A stretch of 64,000 nt of DNA from an uncultured Prevotella sp. GTDB lineage: Bacteria; Bacteroidota; Bacteroidia; Bacteroidales; Bacteroidaceae. Below, one piece after another: positions 1 to 8,255 of the stretch. The stretch is from the NCBI GenBank assembly GCA_944320355.1, contig CALUHC010000032.1:1-64000 (forward strand). The letters are read 5' to 3'. Both the position numbers and the translations under genes were made by a program. The notes under the pieces were generated by a model. The model was given only the letters and a program-made list of their open reading frames with translations. It was not told the origin of the DNA and searched no databases. The number at the start of each line of letters is the position of its first letter. The first letter of the stretch is position 1.

Positions 1-170
1 TTTCGTCTTGCCGGCGTGCAGATTGGCAGTCGCCTTTGTCGAAGGCGTAGCGGGCTACGTCGAGACAAAGCGGCAGACAAGATGCCGCTGGCAGGGCGAA
101 AGCACTTGGAAAGCCTGAAAAGCAACAGAAATATATTCCTGGCGGTCTAATGACCGATTTGGGGTTAACC
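1..170 (-). repeat. MITE-like element A, copy 1 (cut by window edge)
   Basis: This stretch is the near-identical reverse complement (a few mismatches over about 165 bp) of 55931-56096. The complete copy there has 20-bp terminal inverted repeats. Here only one terminal repeat is present (about 146-168, containing TCTAATGACCGATTT); the other end lies outside the window. There is no coding potential. Apart from the hairpin at 269-318, I see nothing in 171-356. Confidence 0.8.
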
Positions 171-268
171 CATACCGGCAACAGACACAAAAGACCAGAA
201 GGCAAAAACTGACGCCAGGCATCCTGCGCATTCTGCGCCACCCCTCTCGCCTTTCCACCACATGGCAC

Positions 269-318
269 AAAAAAATCCTGTGCAGATGGCTCTCCCTCCT
301 ACTGCCATCTGCACAGGA
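269..318 (-). terminator. Intrinsic terminator of the 95-aa gene
   Basis: A perfect 15-bp stem (276-290 with 304-318, loop 13 nt) is followed on the minus strand by a run of seven T. It lies about 40 bp beyond the stop codon of the minus-strand gene ending at 357, which is the expected place for its rho-independent terminator. Confidence 0.85.
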
Positions 319-356
319 ATAAACCTTATGCCGGGAAAAGCACCCCCGCAATACAC

Positions 357-644
357 CTAAAACTGGAAGATCATACGCACCTTAGCGATTGTCTTGGAGT
401 TTCTGATCTTCCATGTCCCATACATCAGACGCACACTTTGAGGCAACCTGTTCAGATCGCGCAACCAGCAAAGCAACGACTCCAACGGTTTTCCAGGATG
501 TGTCGGGTCATCCTCTAACAGGCCTTTGCGCTCTAACTCACGATTGGCTTCCATCGCGTCTATCTCCAACTTTCCGGTGCTGAGCATGTAATCGTCCAGA
601 TTACTGAATATGGCACCTACATTAGTTTTAAGATAATTAGCCAT
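357..644 (-). CDS. Small conserved-looking protein of unknown function, 95 aa
   Basis: I do not recognise this protein. It begins MANYLKTNVGAIFSNLDDYM, is soluble and mixed charged, and has no signal peptide, membrane helix or metal motif. I accept it as a gene because it has its own signals: a -7 promoter match at 713-720 on the same strand, an ATG start, and a strong intrinsic terminator 40 bp after the stop. Its base composition is clearly AT-richer than its GC-rich neighbours, which may mean recent acquisition or a fast-evolving orphan. It is a single-gene unit, divergent from the glycosyltransferase operon to its right. Confidence 0.65.
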   Translation of the reverse strand: MANYLKTNVGAIFSNLDDYMLSTGKLEIDAMEANRELERKGLLEDDPTHPGKPLESLLCWLRDLNRLPQSVRLMYGTWKIRNSKTIAKVRMIFQF

Positions 645-712
645 AAACCCTGTCTTTTAAATTGTTAATGATACGGATGAACTTATGTGAAAGATGCTAT
701 ATCTTTTCTCTA

Positions 713-720
713 CAAAGATA
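713..720 (-). promoter_or_regulatory. Bacteroidetes -7 promoter element for the 95-aa gene
   Basis: TATCTTTG on the minus strand, with a TTG-rich stretch about 15-20 bp further upstream. The predicted transcript start is about 60 nt before the ATG at 644. Confidence 0.6.
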
Positions 721-903
721 CGAAAAATAACAACACATTGTTACACCGGCACATACAATTTGCATTAATTTAACACTTATGACAAAGCCCTGCCCACGCC
801 ACAGCGGCGAGCCGCCACAGCCGGTCCAGAAAATCATGGCGCAAGCCCTGCACCAACGACTTTGGGGCACTGCGCGCGCCGCGCCGCCCGCGCGCGTAAG
901 CAG

Positions 904-1020
904 CTGATAATCAGCGGAGTTCCGAAACGTGCCGTTTCGCAGGCTGAAACGGCACGTTTCAGGCAGCAAAACGGCGCGTTTCGGAAGGCAAAACGAGCCG
1001 TTTCGCAAACCGAGACGGCA
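904..1020 (+). repeat. 22-bp-phased palindrome array 1
   Basis: The leader palindrome CTGATAATCAG (904-914) and a 10-nt linker precede 13-mers AAACG-NNN-CGTTT starting at 925, 947, 969 and 991. A partial unit starts at 1013 (AGACG-GCA, no right arm). Units are exactly 22 bp apart and 9-nt spacers are unrelated. Core triplets in order are TGC, GCA, GCG and AGC. The array lies between the divergent 95-aa gene and the glycosyltransferase, about 100 bp before the latter's promoter. Apart from promoters I see nothing else in 645-1230. Confidence 0.9.
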
Positions 1021-1127
1021 ACCCATGGTTCATGGCACGGCGTGAGCCTGCCCGCAGAAGCGCGGCAACGCCGCCTCGCCACGCAACATTTTCGGCGCGG
1101 AAAGCGCGTAATGTCGGATTTTTTCAG

Positions 1128-1135
1128 TAAGTTTG
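1128..1135 (+). promoter_or_regulatory. -7 promoter element for the glycosyltransferase operon
   Basis: TAAGTTTG, about 95 bp before the chosen ATG at 1231. The same extended sequence (TAAGTTTGCA followed by CA) occurs upstream of oxyR. Confidence 0.55.
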
Positions 1136-1230
1136 CATCACGAAAACAACCTGCCCCACCACGGCGGAACGCAGCCACCGCGCCACCGCGGACAAGACCC
1201 GCCACCGCCGCGGCGAAACAACGACTGCCA

Positions 1231-2505
1231 ATGAGAGTACTGATAGTAAACACAAGCGAGAAGACCGGCGGCGCCGCCGTGGCTGCCAACAGGCTCATGG
1301 AAGCCCTGAAAAACAACGGCGTGAAGGCCAAGATGCTGGTAAGAGACAAGGAGACCGACCAGATAACCGTTGTGGAGCTGCCGCACCCGATGCGCCGCCA
1401 GTGGCCGTTCATGTGGGAGCGGCTGTGCATATTCTTCCACACGCGCTTCTCGCGCAAGCACCTCTTCGAGATAGACATAGCCAACGCCGGCACAGACATA
1501 ACCCACCTGCGCGAGTTCAAGGAGGCTGACGTGATACACCTCAGCTGGATAAACCAAGGCATGCTGTCGCTGGCAGGCATCAGGAAGATACTCAACAGCG
1601 GCAAGCCCGTGGTCTGGACGCTGCACGACGAGTGGCCCGCCACGGCCATCTGCCACTACACCAACGGCTGCGACCGCTTCAAGACCAGCTGCCACCACTG
1701 CCGACTGCTGCCGGGCGGGGGCGGGCCGGGCGACCTTGCTGCCCGTGTGTGGAACCGCAAGAAGCGCATGCTGGCCACGCACAACATACACTTCGTGGCC
1801 TGCAGCCGCTGGCTGGAGGGCGAAGTGAAGCAAAGCGCGCTGCTGACAGGGCAGAGCATAACGAGCATACCCAACCCGATAGACACCCACATATTCCGGC
1901 CAACAGACAGGCACGACGCCCGGATGGCCGCCGGCCTGCCCATAGACAAGCGGCTGATACTCTTCGTGTCGCAGCGCGTCACGGACGCACGCAAGGGCAT
2001 GGACTACTTCGTGGAGGCCATCGACAGGCTCGTGGCCGCACACCCCGGCCTGCGCGACGACACCGGAGTGGCCATTCTGGGCGGCCAGGCCGAGGAAGTG
2101 GCCGAACGGCTCGCCCTGCCGGCCTATCCGCTCGGCTACGTAAGCGGCGAGAAGCGCATCGTGAGCATCTACAACTCGGCCACGGTGTTTGTCCTGCCAT
2201 CGCTCGAAGACAACCTGCCCAACACCATCATGGAGGCAATGGCCTGCGGAGTGCCCTGCGTCTCGTTCCACGTGGGCGGCATACCGGAGATGATTGACCA
2301 CAGGAAGAACGGCTACGTGGCCGCCACGGCCGATGCCGCCGACCTGGCCGAGGGCATACGCTGGGTGCTGTGCGACGCCGACCGCGAGGCACTCTCGCGC
2401 GAAGCACTCAGCAAGGTGGCCTCATGCTACTCGCAGCACAGCGTCGCCATGAAGTACATCGAAGTGTACAACCAGGCCATGGCCTTCAAACGGTACCACC
2501 TATGA
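1231..2505 (+). CDS. Glycosyltransferase family 4 (GT-B), 424 aa
   Basis: Retaining GT-B glycosyltransferase, probably cytoplasmic and acting on a lipid-linked polysaccharide precursor; donor and acceptor cannot be told. The start is set at MRVLIVNTSEKTGGAA, the usual N-terminal Rossmann strand with a glycine-rich loop. The longer open frame upstream runs through the repeat array and is not protein-like. The donor-binding half carries the family signature EDNLPNTIMEAMACGVP (about residues 327-343) with its E-x7-E pair, then a G-G-I-P-E stretch. The stop overlaps the next glycosyltransferase by 4 bp (ATGA), so the two are co-translated. A central Cys/His-rich patch (residues about 145-160) is common in this subgroup but of unknown role. 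Confidence 0.9.
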   Translation: MRVLIVNTSEKTGGAAVAANRLMEALKNNGVKAKMLVRDKETDQITVVELPHPMRRQWPFMWERLCIFFHTRFSRKHLFEIDIANAGTDITHLREFKEADVIHLSWINQGMLSLAGIRKILNSGKPVVWTLHDEWPATAICHYTNGCDRFKTSCHHCRLLPGGGGPGDLAARVWNRKKRMLATHNIHFVACSRWLEGEVKQSALLTGQSITSIPNPIDTHIFRPTDRHDARMAAGLPIDKRLILFVSQRVTDARKGMDYFVEAIDRLVAAHPGLRDDTGVAILGGQAEEVAERLALPAYPLGYVSGEKRIVSIYNSATVFVLPSLEDNLPNTIMEAMACGVPCVSFHVGGIPEMIDHRKNGYVAATADAADLAEGIRWVLCDADREALSREALSKVASCYSQHSVAMKYIEVYNQAMAFKRYHL

Positions 2506-3293
2506 CAAGGTTCAGCATCATCACCGTGACCTACAACGCCGAGAAGTGCCTGCGCCTCACGCTCGACAGCGTGCTCGCGCAGACATACGCAGGCATAGAG
2601 CACATTATCGTGGACGGCAAGTCGGCCGACAGAACGATAGAATTGGCCAACGAATACCGCGACAAGTCAAAGAAGGCAGCACCGGAACACGCTGTCAACA
2701 TTGTGTCGGAGGCCGACCGCGGCATATACGACGCCATGAACAAGGGGCTCGCCATGGCCACAGGCGACTACATCTGCTTCCTCAACGCGGGCGACAGCCT
2801 GCCCGAGGCCCGCACTATAGAGCAGATAGCGGCAGTGGCCGGACGGCGCAAGCTGGAGGACGGCGACATGCCGGCAGTGCTCTACGGCGACACAGACATA
2901 GTGGACAACAACGGCGCATACCTGCATCCACGCCGCCACCGCCCGCCCCGGCGGCTCACGTGGCGGTCGTTCAGCAACGGCATGCTGGTGTGCCACCAAG
3001 CCTTCTACGCCCGCGCCGACATAGCAAAACAGGAGAAATACGACCTAAGGTACAGGTATTCGGCCGATGTGGACTGGTGCATCCGCGTGATGAAAAAAGC
3101 CGAACAGCTAAACAAAAAGATAGTGAACCTCAACATGACCGTGGCCCACTATATGGAGGAGGGGCAGACCACGCTCAACCACCGCAAATCCTTGCGCGAA
3201 CGCTTCAACGTGATGTGCCGCCACTACGGGTGGCTGACAACTGTCGCCAAGCACCTGTGGTTTGTCATCAGAAGCCTGAAAAACCGCTCCTAA
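2502..3293 (+). CDS. Glycosyltransferase family 2 (GT-A), 263 aa
   Basis: Inverting GT-A glycosyltransferase. The N-terminus MTRFSIITVTYNAE is the nucleotide-binding start typical of GT2, followed by VDGKSADRT and EADRGIYDAMNKG, which in this WcaE-like subgroup contact the sugar nucleotide. A metal-binding D-x-D equivalent is seen in GDTDIVD (about residue 125) and SADVDW near residue 187. No membrane segments are seen, so it is probably a cytoplasmic enzyme on the inner membrane face. The start codon overlaps the GT4 stop by 4 bp; the pair probably adds consecutive sugars to one glycan. No polymerase or flippase genes are next to it, so the product cannot be assigned to capsule, O-antigen or exopolysaccharide. 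Confidence 0.9.
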   Translation: MTRFSIITVTYNAEKCLRLTLDSVLAQTYAGIEHIIVDGKSADRTIELANEYRDKSKKAAPEHAVNIVSEADRGIYDAMNKGLAMATGDYICFLNAGDSLPEARTIEQIAAVAGRRKLEDGDMPAVLYGDTDIVDNNGAYLHPRRHRPPRRLTWRSFSNGMLVCHQAFYARADIAKQEKYDLRYRYSADVDWCIRVMKKAEQLNKKIVNLNMTVAHYMEEGQTTLNHRKSLRERFNVMCRHYGWLTTVAKHLWFVIRSLKNRS

Positions 3294-3300
3294 CACACCA

Positions 3301-3440
3301 AAAGTAACGCCCCTCCAACCTTACCCCTATAGGAGAGGCCAACTAACGGACAGGCACAGCAGCCCCCTTCCACAGGGGAGGGATGGGGAGGGGCTTCCAT
3401 TGCCGTTAAACCCAAAGCGAAACTGAGCGGAGCGATAACG
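3301..3440. repeat. Intergenic pyrimidine-rich repeats
   Basis: A cluster of CCCCTCC/GGGGAGG imperfect inverted repeats (about 3308-3400), then a short AGCGGAGCGATAACG segment of the same family as the long inverted repeat at 7879-8075. No gene is seen between the two convergent operons. Confidence 0.5.
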
Positions 3441-3444
3441 CCTT

Positions 3445-4404
3445 CTAACTCCCGTTAACTCCCAAAAGAAACTCCCTGACCACCCGGGTATATTCCTCTG
3501 GGTGGTCCATGTACGCCTTGGCATGACCCGAACCGCGCGCTATCCACAGCCGCTTAGGCGCTGGCTTGGCCTCATAGAGCCTGTACACCATCCACGTAGG
3601 CACGAAAGTGTCCTTGTCTCCGTGTATGAACAGCATGGGGCGGCTGCACTTGGCCACCTGCCCCAGCGGCGAAGCCTCGCCGAAGCGCCACCCGTAGCGC
3701 ATCCGGCAGAGCAGGCTCGTGGTGTACATCAGCGGGAATGGCGGCAGGCCAAACTGCTCGCCGAGCTGCCACTCAAACTCATCCCACACCGAGGTGTAGC
3801 CGCAATCCTCTACAAAACATTTCACATAAGGCGGCAACTCCTCGCCCGATGCGCACATCACCGTGGCCGCCCCCATAGACACTCCGTGCAGGACAACACG
3901 CGACTCGCGCACAGAGTCACGGAACATACGCTCGGCCAGCTCCGCCCAGCGCAGCACATCGTGGCGGTCGTTCCACCCCATACCTATGCCGTCGCCGTCG
4001 CTCAGCCCGTGCGAGCGAAGGTCGGGCAACAGGATGTTGCAGCCCAAGTCGCGATGATACATACGGCCGAGAAAAAGGAACTTCACCGCACAGTCCTTAT
4101 ATCCGTGAACTATCACCGCAGTGCGACCTCGCGCCGAGTCGCAGCGCAGCCACAGGGCGTGATGGCGTTCGCCACCGGGCATGGTCACGAATGTGTCGCG
4201 AAGCAGTCCTGCCCCGCGCAGGCTGTCCGCCCACTGCCTCATGTCGGGAAGCCAATTATATAATAATGTGTATGTGCTGTCTATGTTGCGGCGGTTGGGG
4301 TCGGGCTTCAGCGAGAAGCCGAGCATATAGAAGCTGCCGCCCGTAACGGCCAGAACGGCAATCATCACCAGCACTGTGGCAGTTATCACAATCCGTTTTT
4401 TCAT
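3445..4404 (-). CDS. Membrane-anchored alpha/beta hydrolase, 319 aa
   Basis: Serine hydrolase of the alpha/beta fold, predicted to face the periplasm. The start is placed at MKKRIVITATVLVMIAVL, giving one N-terminal membrane helix or uncleaved signal; the in-frame codons upstream lie in the preceding gene's spacer. Visible catalytic features are the IVHGYKD oxyanion region, the nucleophile elbow GVSMGAA, the acid in HGDKDTFVP, and the histidine in GSGHAKAY near the C-terminus. The substrate is unknown; relatives are often annotated as peptidase- or esterase-like. The last five codons (GVNGS) and the TAG stop are formed by a copy of the GTTAACTCC-type intergenic repeat, so the C-terminus may have been changed by repeat insertion. 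It is probably co-transcribed with the zinc-ribbon gene 22 bp upstream. Confidence 0.85.
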   Translation of the reverse strand: MKKRIVITATVLVMIAVLAVTGGSFYMLGFSLKPDPNRRNIDSTYTLLYNWLPDMRQWADSLRGAGLLRDTFVTMPGGERHHALWLRCDSARGRTAVIVHGYKDCAVKFLFLGRMYHRDLGCNILLPDLRSHGLSDGDGIGMGWNDRHDVLRWAELAERMFRDSVRESRVVLHGVSMGAATVMCASGEELPPYVKCFVEDCGYTSVWDEFEWQLGEQFGLPPFPLMYTTSLLCRMRYGWRFGEASPLGQVAKCSRPMLFIHGDKDTFVPTWMVYRLYEAKPAPKRLWIARGSGHAKAYMDHPEEYTRVVREFLLGVNGS

Positions 4405-4426
4405 ATCATTCTGTTTTGTTTGGCAT

Positions 4427-4651
4427 CTACGGATGGCCTTCTGCGGGTTGCTCCACAGGCCGCGCGGCATCGCGTGTGCCGTGGCATCTGGGATATGCCG
4501 GGCAGCTCCATAACTCTCGCCCGCGGTCCCTTCCGCGCTTGGCCATGCTACTCACCATCGGCTTGCCACACAGCGGACAGGCCGTTCCGCCCACAAATAT
4601 ACCGCAAAAAATCCGAATGGCGATGGCGGCGGGCCAAATCTTTCTGCCCAT
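4427..4651 (-). CDS. Small zinc-ribbon protein (topoisomerase C4-type), 74 aa
   Basis: The short frame contains a complete C4 zinc-finger like those at the C-terminus of topoisomerase I: ACPLCGKPM (Cys25, Cys28), then 21 residues, then SCPAYPRC (Cys50, Cys56). The intervening basic segment KRGRDRGRELW matches the family pattern. A hydrophobic stretch (IAIRIFCGIFVGG, residues 11-22) precedes it, so it may be membrane-attached. Stand-alone proteins with this domain are known in Bacteroidetes; their function is not known to me, with nucleic-acid binding the obvious guess. It ends 22 bp before the alpha/beta hydrolase on the same strand and is divergent from the PAP2 gene (41 bp apart). Confidence 0.6.
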   Translation of the reverse strand: MGRKIWPAAIAIRIFCGIFVGGTACPLCGKPMVSSMAKRGRDRGRELWSCPAYPRCHGTRDAARPVEQPAEGHP

Positions 4652-4679
4652 ACCATAAATATTACAGGGGGAAAATGCT

Positions 4680-4687
4680 TATCTTTG
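4680..4687 (+). promoter_or_regulatory. -7 promoter element for the PAP2 gene
   Basis: TATCTTTG ends only 5 nt before the ATG at 4693, implying a transcript with almost no 5' leader. Confidence 0.55.
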
Positions 4688-4692
4688 CAGCC

Positions 4693-5256
4693 ATGAACGC
4701 AAAAGCATTGACAATGGCAGCCCTCATGGCCGCCCCAACAGCAGCCTGCGCATGGGGCAGCGGCGGCGATGCACTCGACGATGTGCTCGAAGTGACACCA
4801 TGGGCAGCCGTGGTCGCCATGAAGGCCTGCGGCGTGGAGAGCCGCAACGAGTGGGCACAACTGGCGGCATCGGCGGCCATGTCGCTGGCCGTATCGGCCG
4901 GAGTGGCCTACACCCTGAAAGCAACCATACACGAACGCCGCCCCGACGGCAGCGACAACCGCTCGTTCCCGTCGGGCCACGCCACCATTGCCTTTGCCGG
5001 TGCCACCGTGATGCACAAGGAGTTCGGCCACGTGTCGCCGTGGATCAGCGTGGCCGGATATTCCGTCGCCACGTTCACCGCAGTGGACAGGGTGCTGCGC
5101 GACCGCCACCATTGGTACGACGTTGCCGCCGGGGCGGCCATAGGATACCTGTCAACAGAGCTGTGCTACTACGTCAGCGACAAGATCTTCAAGAACGACA
5201 AGGTGAAGGTGGCCTTCAACGGCAGCGGCTTCGACGTGGCCGTAAACCTATACTGA
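4693..5256 (+). CDS. PAP2-family phosphatase, 187 aa
   Basis: Acid phosphatase of the PAP2 superfamily, likely acting on a lipid phosphate or pyrophosphate in the envelope. All three signature motifs are seen: K-x6-RP (KATIHERRP, about residues 77-85), PSGH (about 94-97), and R-x5-H-x3-D (RVLRDRHHWYD). A short N-terminal signal (MNAKALTMAALMAAPTAACA) suggests export, and the protein is shorter and less hydrophobic than undecaprenyl-pyrophosphate phosphatases such as PgpB. The ATG at 4693 was chosen because it keeps the signal peptide, although the -7 element then leaves almost no untranslated leader. The GH3 gene follows 35 bp downstream and may be co-transcribed. Confidence 0.85.
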   Translation: MNAKALTMAALMAAPTAACAWGSGGDALDDVLEVTPWAAVVAMKACGVESRNEWAQLAASAAMSLAVSAGVAYTLKATIHERRPDGSDNRSFPSGHATIAFAGATVMHKEFGHVSPWISVAGYSVATFTAVDRVLRDRHHWYDVAAGAAIGYLSTELCYYVSDKIFKNDKVKVAFNGSGFDVAVNLY

Positions 5257-5291
5257 ACATCCATAAAACTACCAAAACAAACCTTTCTATT

Positions 5292-7865
5292 ATGAGACCT
5301 AAAACTATTTTCGTTGCGCTCGCAGCTGCCCTTGCCGCAAACGCAGGCGCACAGACACTGCCTTACCAGAATCCGGAGCTGCCGGCTGGTGAGCGCGCCG
5401 CCGACCTTTGTTCGCGCATGACGCTCGAAGAGAAAGCCACCGTGATGATTAACAACTCCAAAGCCATACCCCGGCTCGGCATTCCAGAGTTCGCATGGTG
5501 GAGCGAAGCACTGCACGGCGTGGGGCGCAACGGCCTTGCCACCGTGTTCCCCTCGTGCATAGGCATGGCCGCTTCGTTCGACGACGCACTGACCGAACGC
5601 ATATTCGCCGCCGTGAGCGATGAGGCCCGGGCCAAGAACACGGCCCAGAGGCGCAAGGGCGGCGTGGCCACTTACCAGGGCCTTTCGTTCTGGACACCCA
5701 ACATTAACATATTCCGCGACCCGCGATGGGGGCGCGGACAAGAGACCTACGGCGAGGACCCGTACATGAACTCGCGCATGGGACTGGCCGTGGTGCGCGG
5801 ACTGCAAGGCCCGGAAGGCCGCCGCTACGCCAAGCTCTACGCCTGCGCTAAGCACTTCGCCGTGCACAGCGGGCCGGAGAAGACGCGCCACCGCTTCAAC
5901 ATAGAGGCCCTGCCGCCACGCGACCTGTGGGAAACCTACCTCCCGGCGTTCCGCGATCTCGTGCAGAAGGGCGGCGTGAAAGAGGTGATGTGCGCCTACC
6001 AGCGCTTTGAGGGCGACCCCTGCTGCGGCAGCGACAGGCTGTTGCAGCAGATACTCCGCCACGAGTGGGGCTTCAAGGGGCTGGTGGTCAGCGACTGCGG
6101 AGCCATAAGCGACTTCTGGGAACCGGGCGCGCACGGCGTTTCAGACGATGCCGCAGCAGCCTCGGCCAAGGCCGTTGCCAGCGGCACCGACGTGGAGTGC
6201 GGCAGCAACTACCTCCACCTGCCTGAGGCCGTAAGGGCAGGCGAGATAACAGAAGCGCAGATAGACACGAGCGTTGTGCACCTGCTCACGGCGCGATTCG
6301 AGCTTGGCGACTTCGACCCAGACACGCTCGTGGAGTGGACCCGCATACCAGAGAGCGTGGTGGCCTGCCGCGAGCACAAGGAACTGGCGTTGCAGATGGC
6401 ACGCGAACAGATGGTTTTGCTGCACAACAAGGACAACACCCTGCCGCTCAAGAAGGACGCAAGCAAGATAATGGTGATAGGCCCCAACGCCGCCGACTCC
6501 GTGATGCTGTGGGGCATATACTACGGCCAGCCGAGCCACTCGGTGACCATTCTCGAAGGCATACGCAACAAGCTCGGCCACGACGTGAGCTACACCAAGG
6601 GCTGCGGCATAACCGACATGACCGAGAGCAAGAGCATATCGGGCAGCATGACATCGCCCGACGGCAAGCAGGGCATGGCCGCCAGCTTCTGGAACAACAC
6701 CAGGATGGAGGGCAAACCCGCCGCCACCATGACCTGCAACGGGCCGCTGCACTTCGACAACGGTGGCAACACGGCCTTCGCGCCGGGCGTAAGGCTCACC
6801 GACTTCACGGCCCGCTTCCGCGGCTCGTTCACCGCCTCTAAGGACGAAACGCTCGATATCACATACATGAACGACGACGGCTTCAGGCTGATAGTAAACG
6901 GAGACACAATCGCCGAACGCTGGAAGTCGTCAACGCCGCGCCTCAGCCAACGCCAATTGGAGGTGAAGCAGGGCAAGAAATACGACATACAGGTGGACTA
7001 TATGCAGCTGGGCGGCGGGGCCACGCTCAACTTCGACATGGCCGCCGTGCGCACCGTAACGCCCGGGGAGATAGCCGCAAGGGCCAAGGACGCGGAGACC
7101 GTCATCTTTGTGGGCGGCATTTCGCCCAACCTTGAGCGCGAGGAGGCCAAGGTAAGCGAGCCGGGCTTCGACAACGGCGACCGCACGAGCATAGAGCTGC
7201 CCGCCGCGCAGCGCAGCCTGCTCAAGGCCCTGCACGACGCGGGCAAGAAGGTGGTGCTGGTCAACTGCAGCGGAAGCGCGGTGGCACTGACGCCCGAACT
7301 CGAGACCTGCGACGCCATTCTGCAGGCCTGGTATCCCGGCGAGCAGGGCGGCAACGCCGTGGCCGACGTGCTCTTCGGCGACTACAACCCATCAGGCAAG
7401 CTGCCAGTGACGTTCTACAAGGATGACAGCCAGCTGCCGCCATTCGACGATTACAGGATGCTGGGGCGCACCTACCGCTTCTTCCGCGGCCAACCGCTAT
7501 TCCCGTTCGGCCACGGCCTCAGCTACACCACGTTCAGCCTCGGCGCTCCCTCTTATGATGCCGAGGCCGGCAAAATACGCGTCAGCGTGACCAACACCGG
7601 CAGCCGCGACGGCGCGGAGGTGGTGCAGGCATACCTGCGCAAGCCCGGCGATGCCGCCGGCCCGCTGAAAACGCTCCGCGGCTTCACCCGCGTGGAACTG
7701 AAGGCCGGCGAGACCCGCGAAGTCACAATAGACCTTCCGCCCTCGGCTTTCGAGTGGTGGGACGACCAAACGAACACCATGTGCGTGACGGCAGGCAAGT
7801 TCGAGGTACTCGTAGGCACGTCGAGCGCAGACCAAGATCTGCAGAGATTGGAGGTGAATAAATAG
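5292..7865 (+). CDS. GH3 glycosidase with PA14 domain (probable beta-xylosidase or beta-glucosidase), 857 aa
   Basis: Exported glycoside hydrolase releasing terminal sugars from plant-type oligosaccharides. A signal peptide (MRPKTIFVALAAALAANAGAQ) is followed by the GH3 catalytic barrel; FKGLVVSDCGA contains the nucleophile Asp268. The second GH3 domain is interrupted by a PA14 domain (about residues 461-582), and a fibronectin III-like domain closes the protein (about 750-857). The layout and the WWSEALHGVGRNG motif resemble bacterial beta-xylosidase-type GH3 enzymes, including those described in rumen Prevotella, but specificity cannot be read with certainty; beta-glucosidase or alpha-arabinofuranosidase activity is possible. 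No SusC/SusD pair is nearby. Confidence 0.92.
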   Translation: MRPKTIFVALAAALAANAGAQTLPYQNPELPAGERAADLCSRMTLEEKATVMINNSKAIPRLGIPEFAWWSEALHGVGRNGLATVFPSCIGMAASFDDALTERIFAAVSDEARAKNTAQRRKGGVATYQGLSFWTPNINIFRDPRWGRGQETYGEDPYMNSRMGLAVVRGLQGPEGRRYAKLYACAKHFAVHSGPEKTRHRFNIEALPPRDLWETYLPAFRDLVQKGGVKEVMCAYQRFEGDPCCGSDRLLQQILRHEWGFKGLVVSDCGAISDFWEPGAHGVSDDAAAASAKAVASGTDVECGSNYLHLPEAVRAGEITEAQIDTSVVHLLTARFELGDFDPDTLVEWTRIPESVVACREHKELALQMAREQMVLLHNKDNTLPLKKDASKIMVIGPNAADSVMLWGIYYGQPSHSVTILEGIRNKLGHDVSYTKGCGITDMTESKSISGSMTSPDGKQGMAASFWNNTRMEGKPAATMTCNGPLHFDNGGNTAFAPGVRLTDFTARFRGSFTASKDETLDITYMNDDGFRLIVNGDTIAERWKSSTPRLSQRQLEVKQGKKYDIQVDYMQLGGGATLNFDMAAVRTVTPGEIAARAKDAETVIFVGGISPNLEREEAKVSEPGFDNGDRTSIELPAAQRSLLKALHDAGKKVVLVNCSGSAVALTPELETCDAILQAWYPGEQGGNAVADVLFGDYNPSGKLPVTFYKDDSQLPPFDDYRMLGRTYRFFRGQPLFPFGHGLSYTTFSLGAPSYDAEAGKIRVSVTNTGSRDGAEVVQAYLRKPGDAAGPLKTLRGFTRVELKAGETREVTIDLPPSAFEWWDDQTNTMCVTAGKFEVLVGTSSADQDLQRLEVNK

Positions 7866-8170
7866 AAGTTAAAGAAGTTAGAAGAAGTTATCGCTTCACT
7901 ACGTTTCGCTCAGGAAGTTAAAGGACAATAGCTTTTACTTATGAAGGTATCGAAGAGCATTTACATTTGTCTGCACTCCTGTCTCCCGTCTCCTGTGTTC
8001 TTTTGAAATATTTCCAGCCATTAGCAAAGCTATTGTCCGCTAACTCCCCGAGCGAAACGCAGCGAAGCGATAACTTCCGTTAACTCCTGTAACTCCTAAA
8101 AAGTTCTCCTGTAACTCCTAAAAAAATCCCCTATCAACTCCCCAAAAAACTTCCTTTAACTTCCAAATAA
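7862..8170. repeat. Long imperfect inverted repeat, GTTAACTTCC family
   Basis: Arms at about 7879-7932 and 8023-8075 are close reverse complements over more than 50 bp, separated by about 90 bp. Both contain the AAGCGATAACTTC and GGACAAT motifs. Short direct repeats of GAAGTTA flank the left arm, and GTAACTCCTAAAAA copies flank the right. The transcript could fold into a long hairpin between the GH3 and GH77 genes. No gene lies in 7866-8255. Confidence 0.75.
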
Positions 8171-8215
8171 AAAACATTCCCTCCCCCTACCTGCCGTTTT
8201 TACGTTTTTTGTTTG

Positions 8216-8223
8216 TAATTTTA
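8216..8223 (+). promoter_or_regulatory. Candidate -7 element for the GH77 gene
   Basis: TAATTTTA preceded by a T-rich stretch and TTTG, 33 bp before the ATG. The final G of the consensus is replaced. Confidence 0.4.
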
Positions 8224-8255
8224 CGCCATCAATAACATCCAAACCCTTAAAGCCA

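Noticed and set aside
55..356. 98- and 63-aa minus-strand frames
   Set aside because: They overlap element A and the terminator hairpin and have no promoter or conserved character.
904..1020. CRISPR array (also for the other seven arrays)
   Set aside because: Units are only 13 bp with a variable centre, spacers are 9 nt, and there are no cas genes.
862..1230. N-terminal extension of the GT4 protein
   Set aside because: This frame runs through the palindrome array and GC-rich spacer; the real start is at the conserved MRVLIVN and a promoter lies at 1128.
1138..2301. 387-aa minus-strand open frame
   Set aside because: It is antisense to the GT4 gene, and long antisense frames are common in this GC-rich sequence.
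4416..4658. 80-aa plus-strand frame and the N-terminal extension of PAP2
   Set aside because: They are antisense to the zinc-ribbon gene, which has the complete C4 motif.
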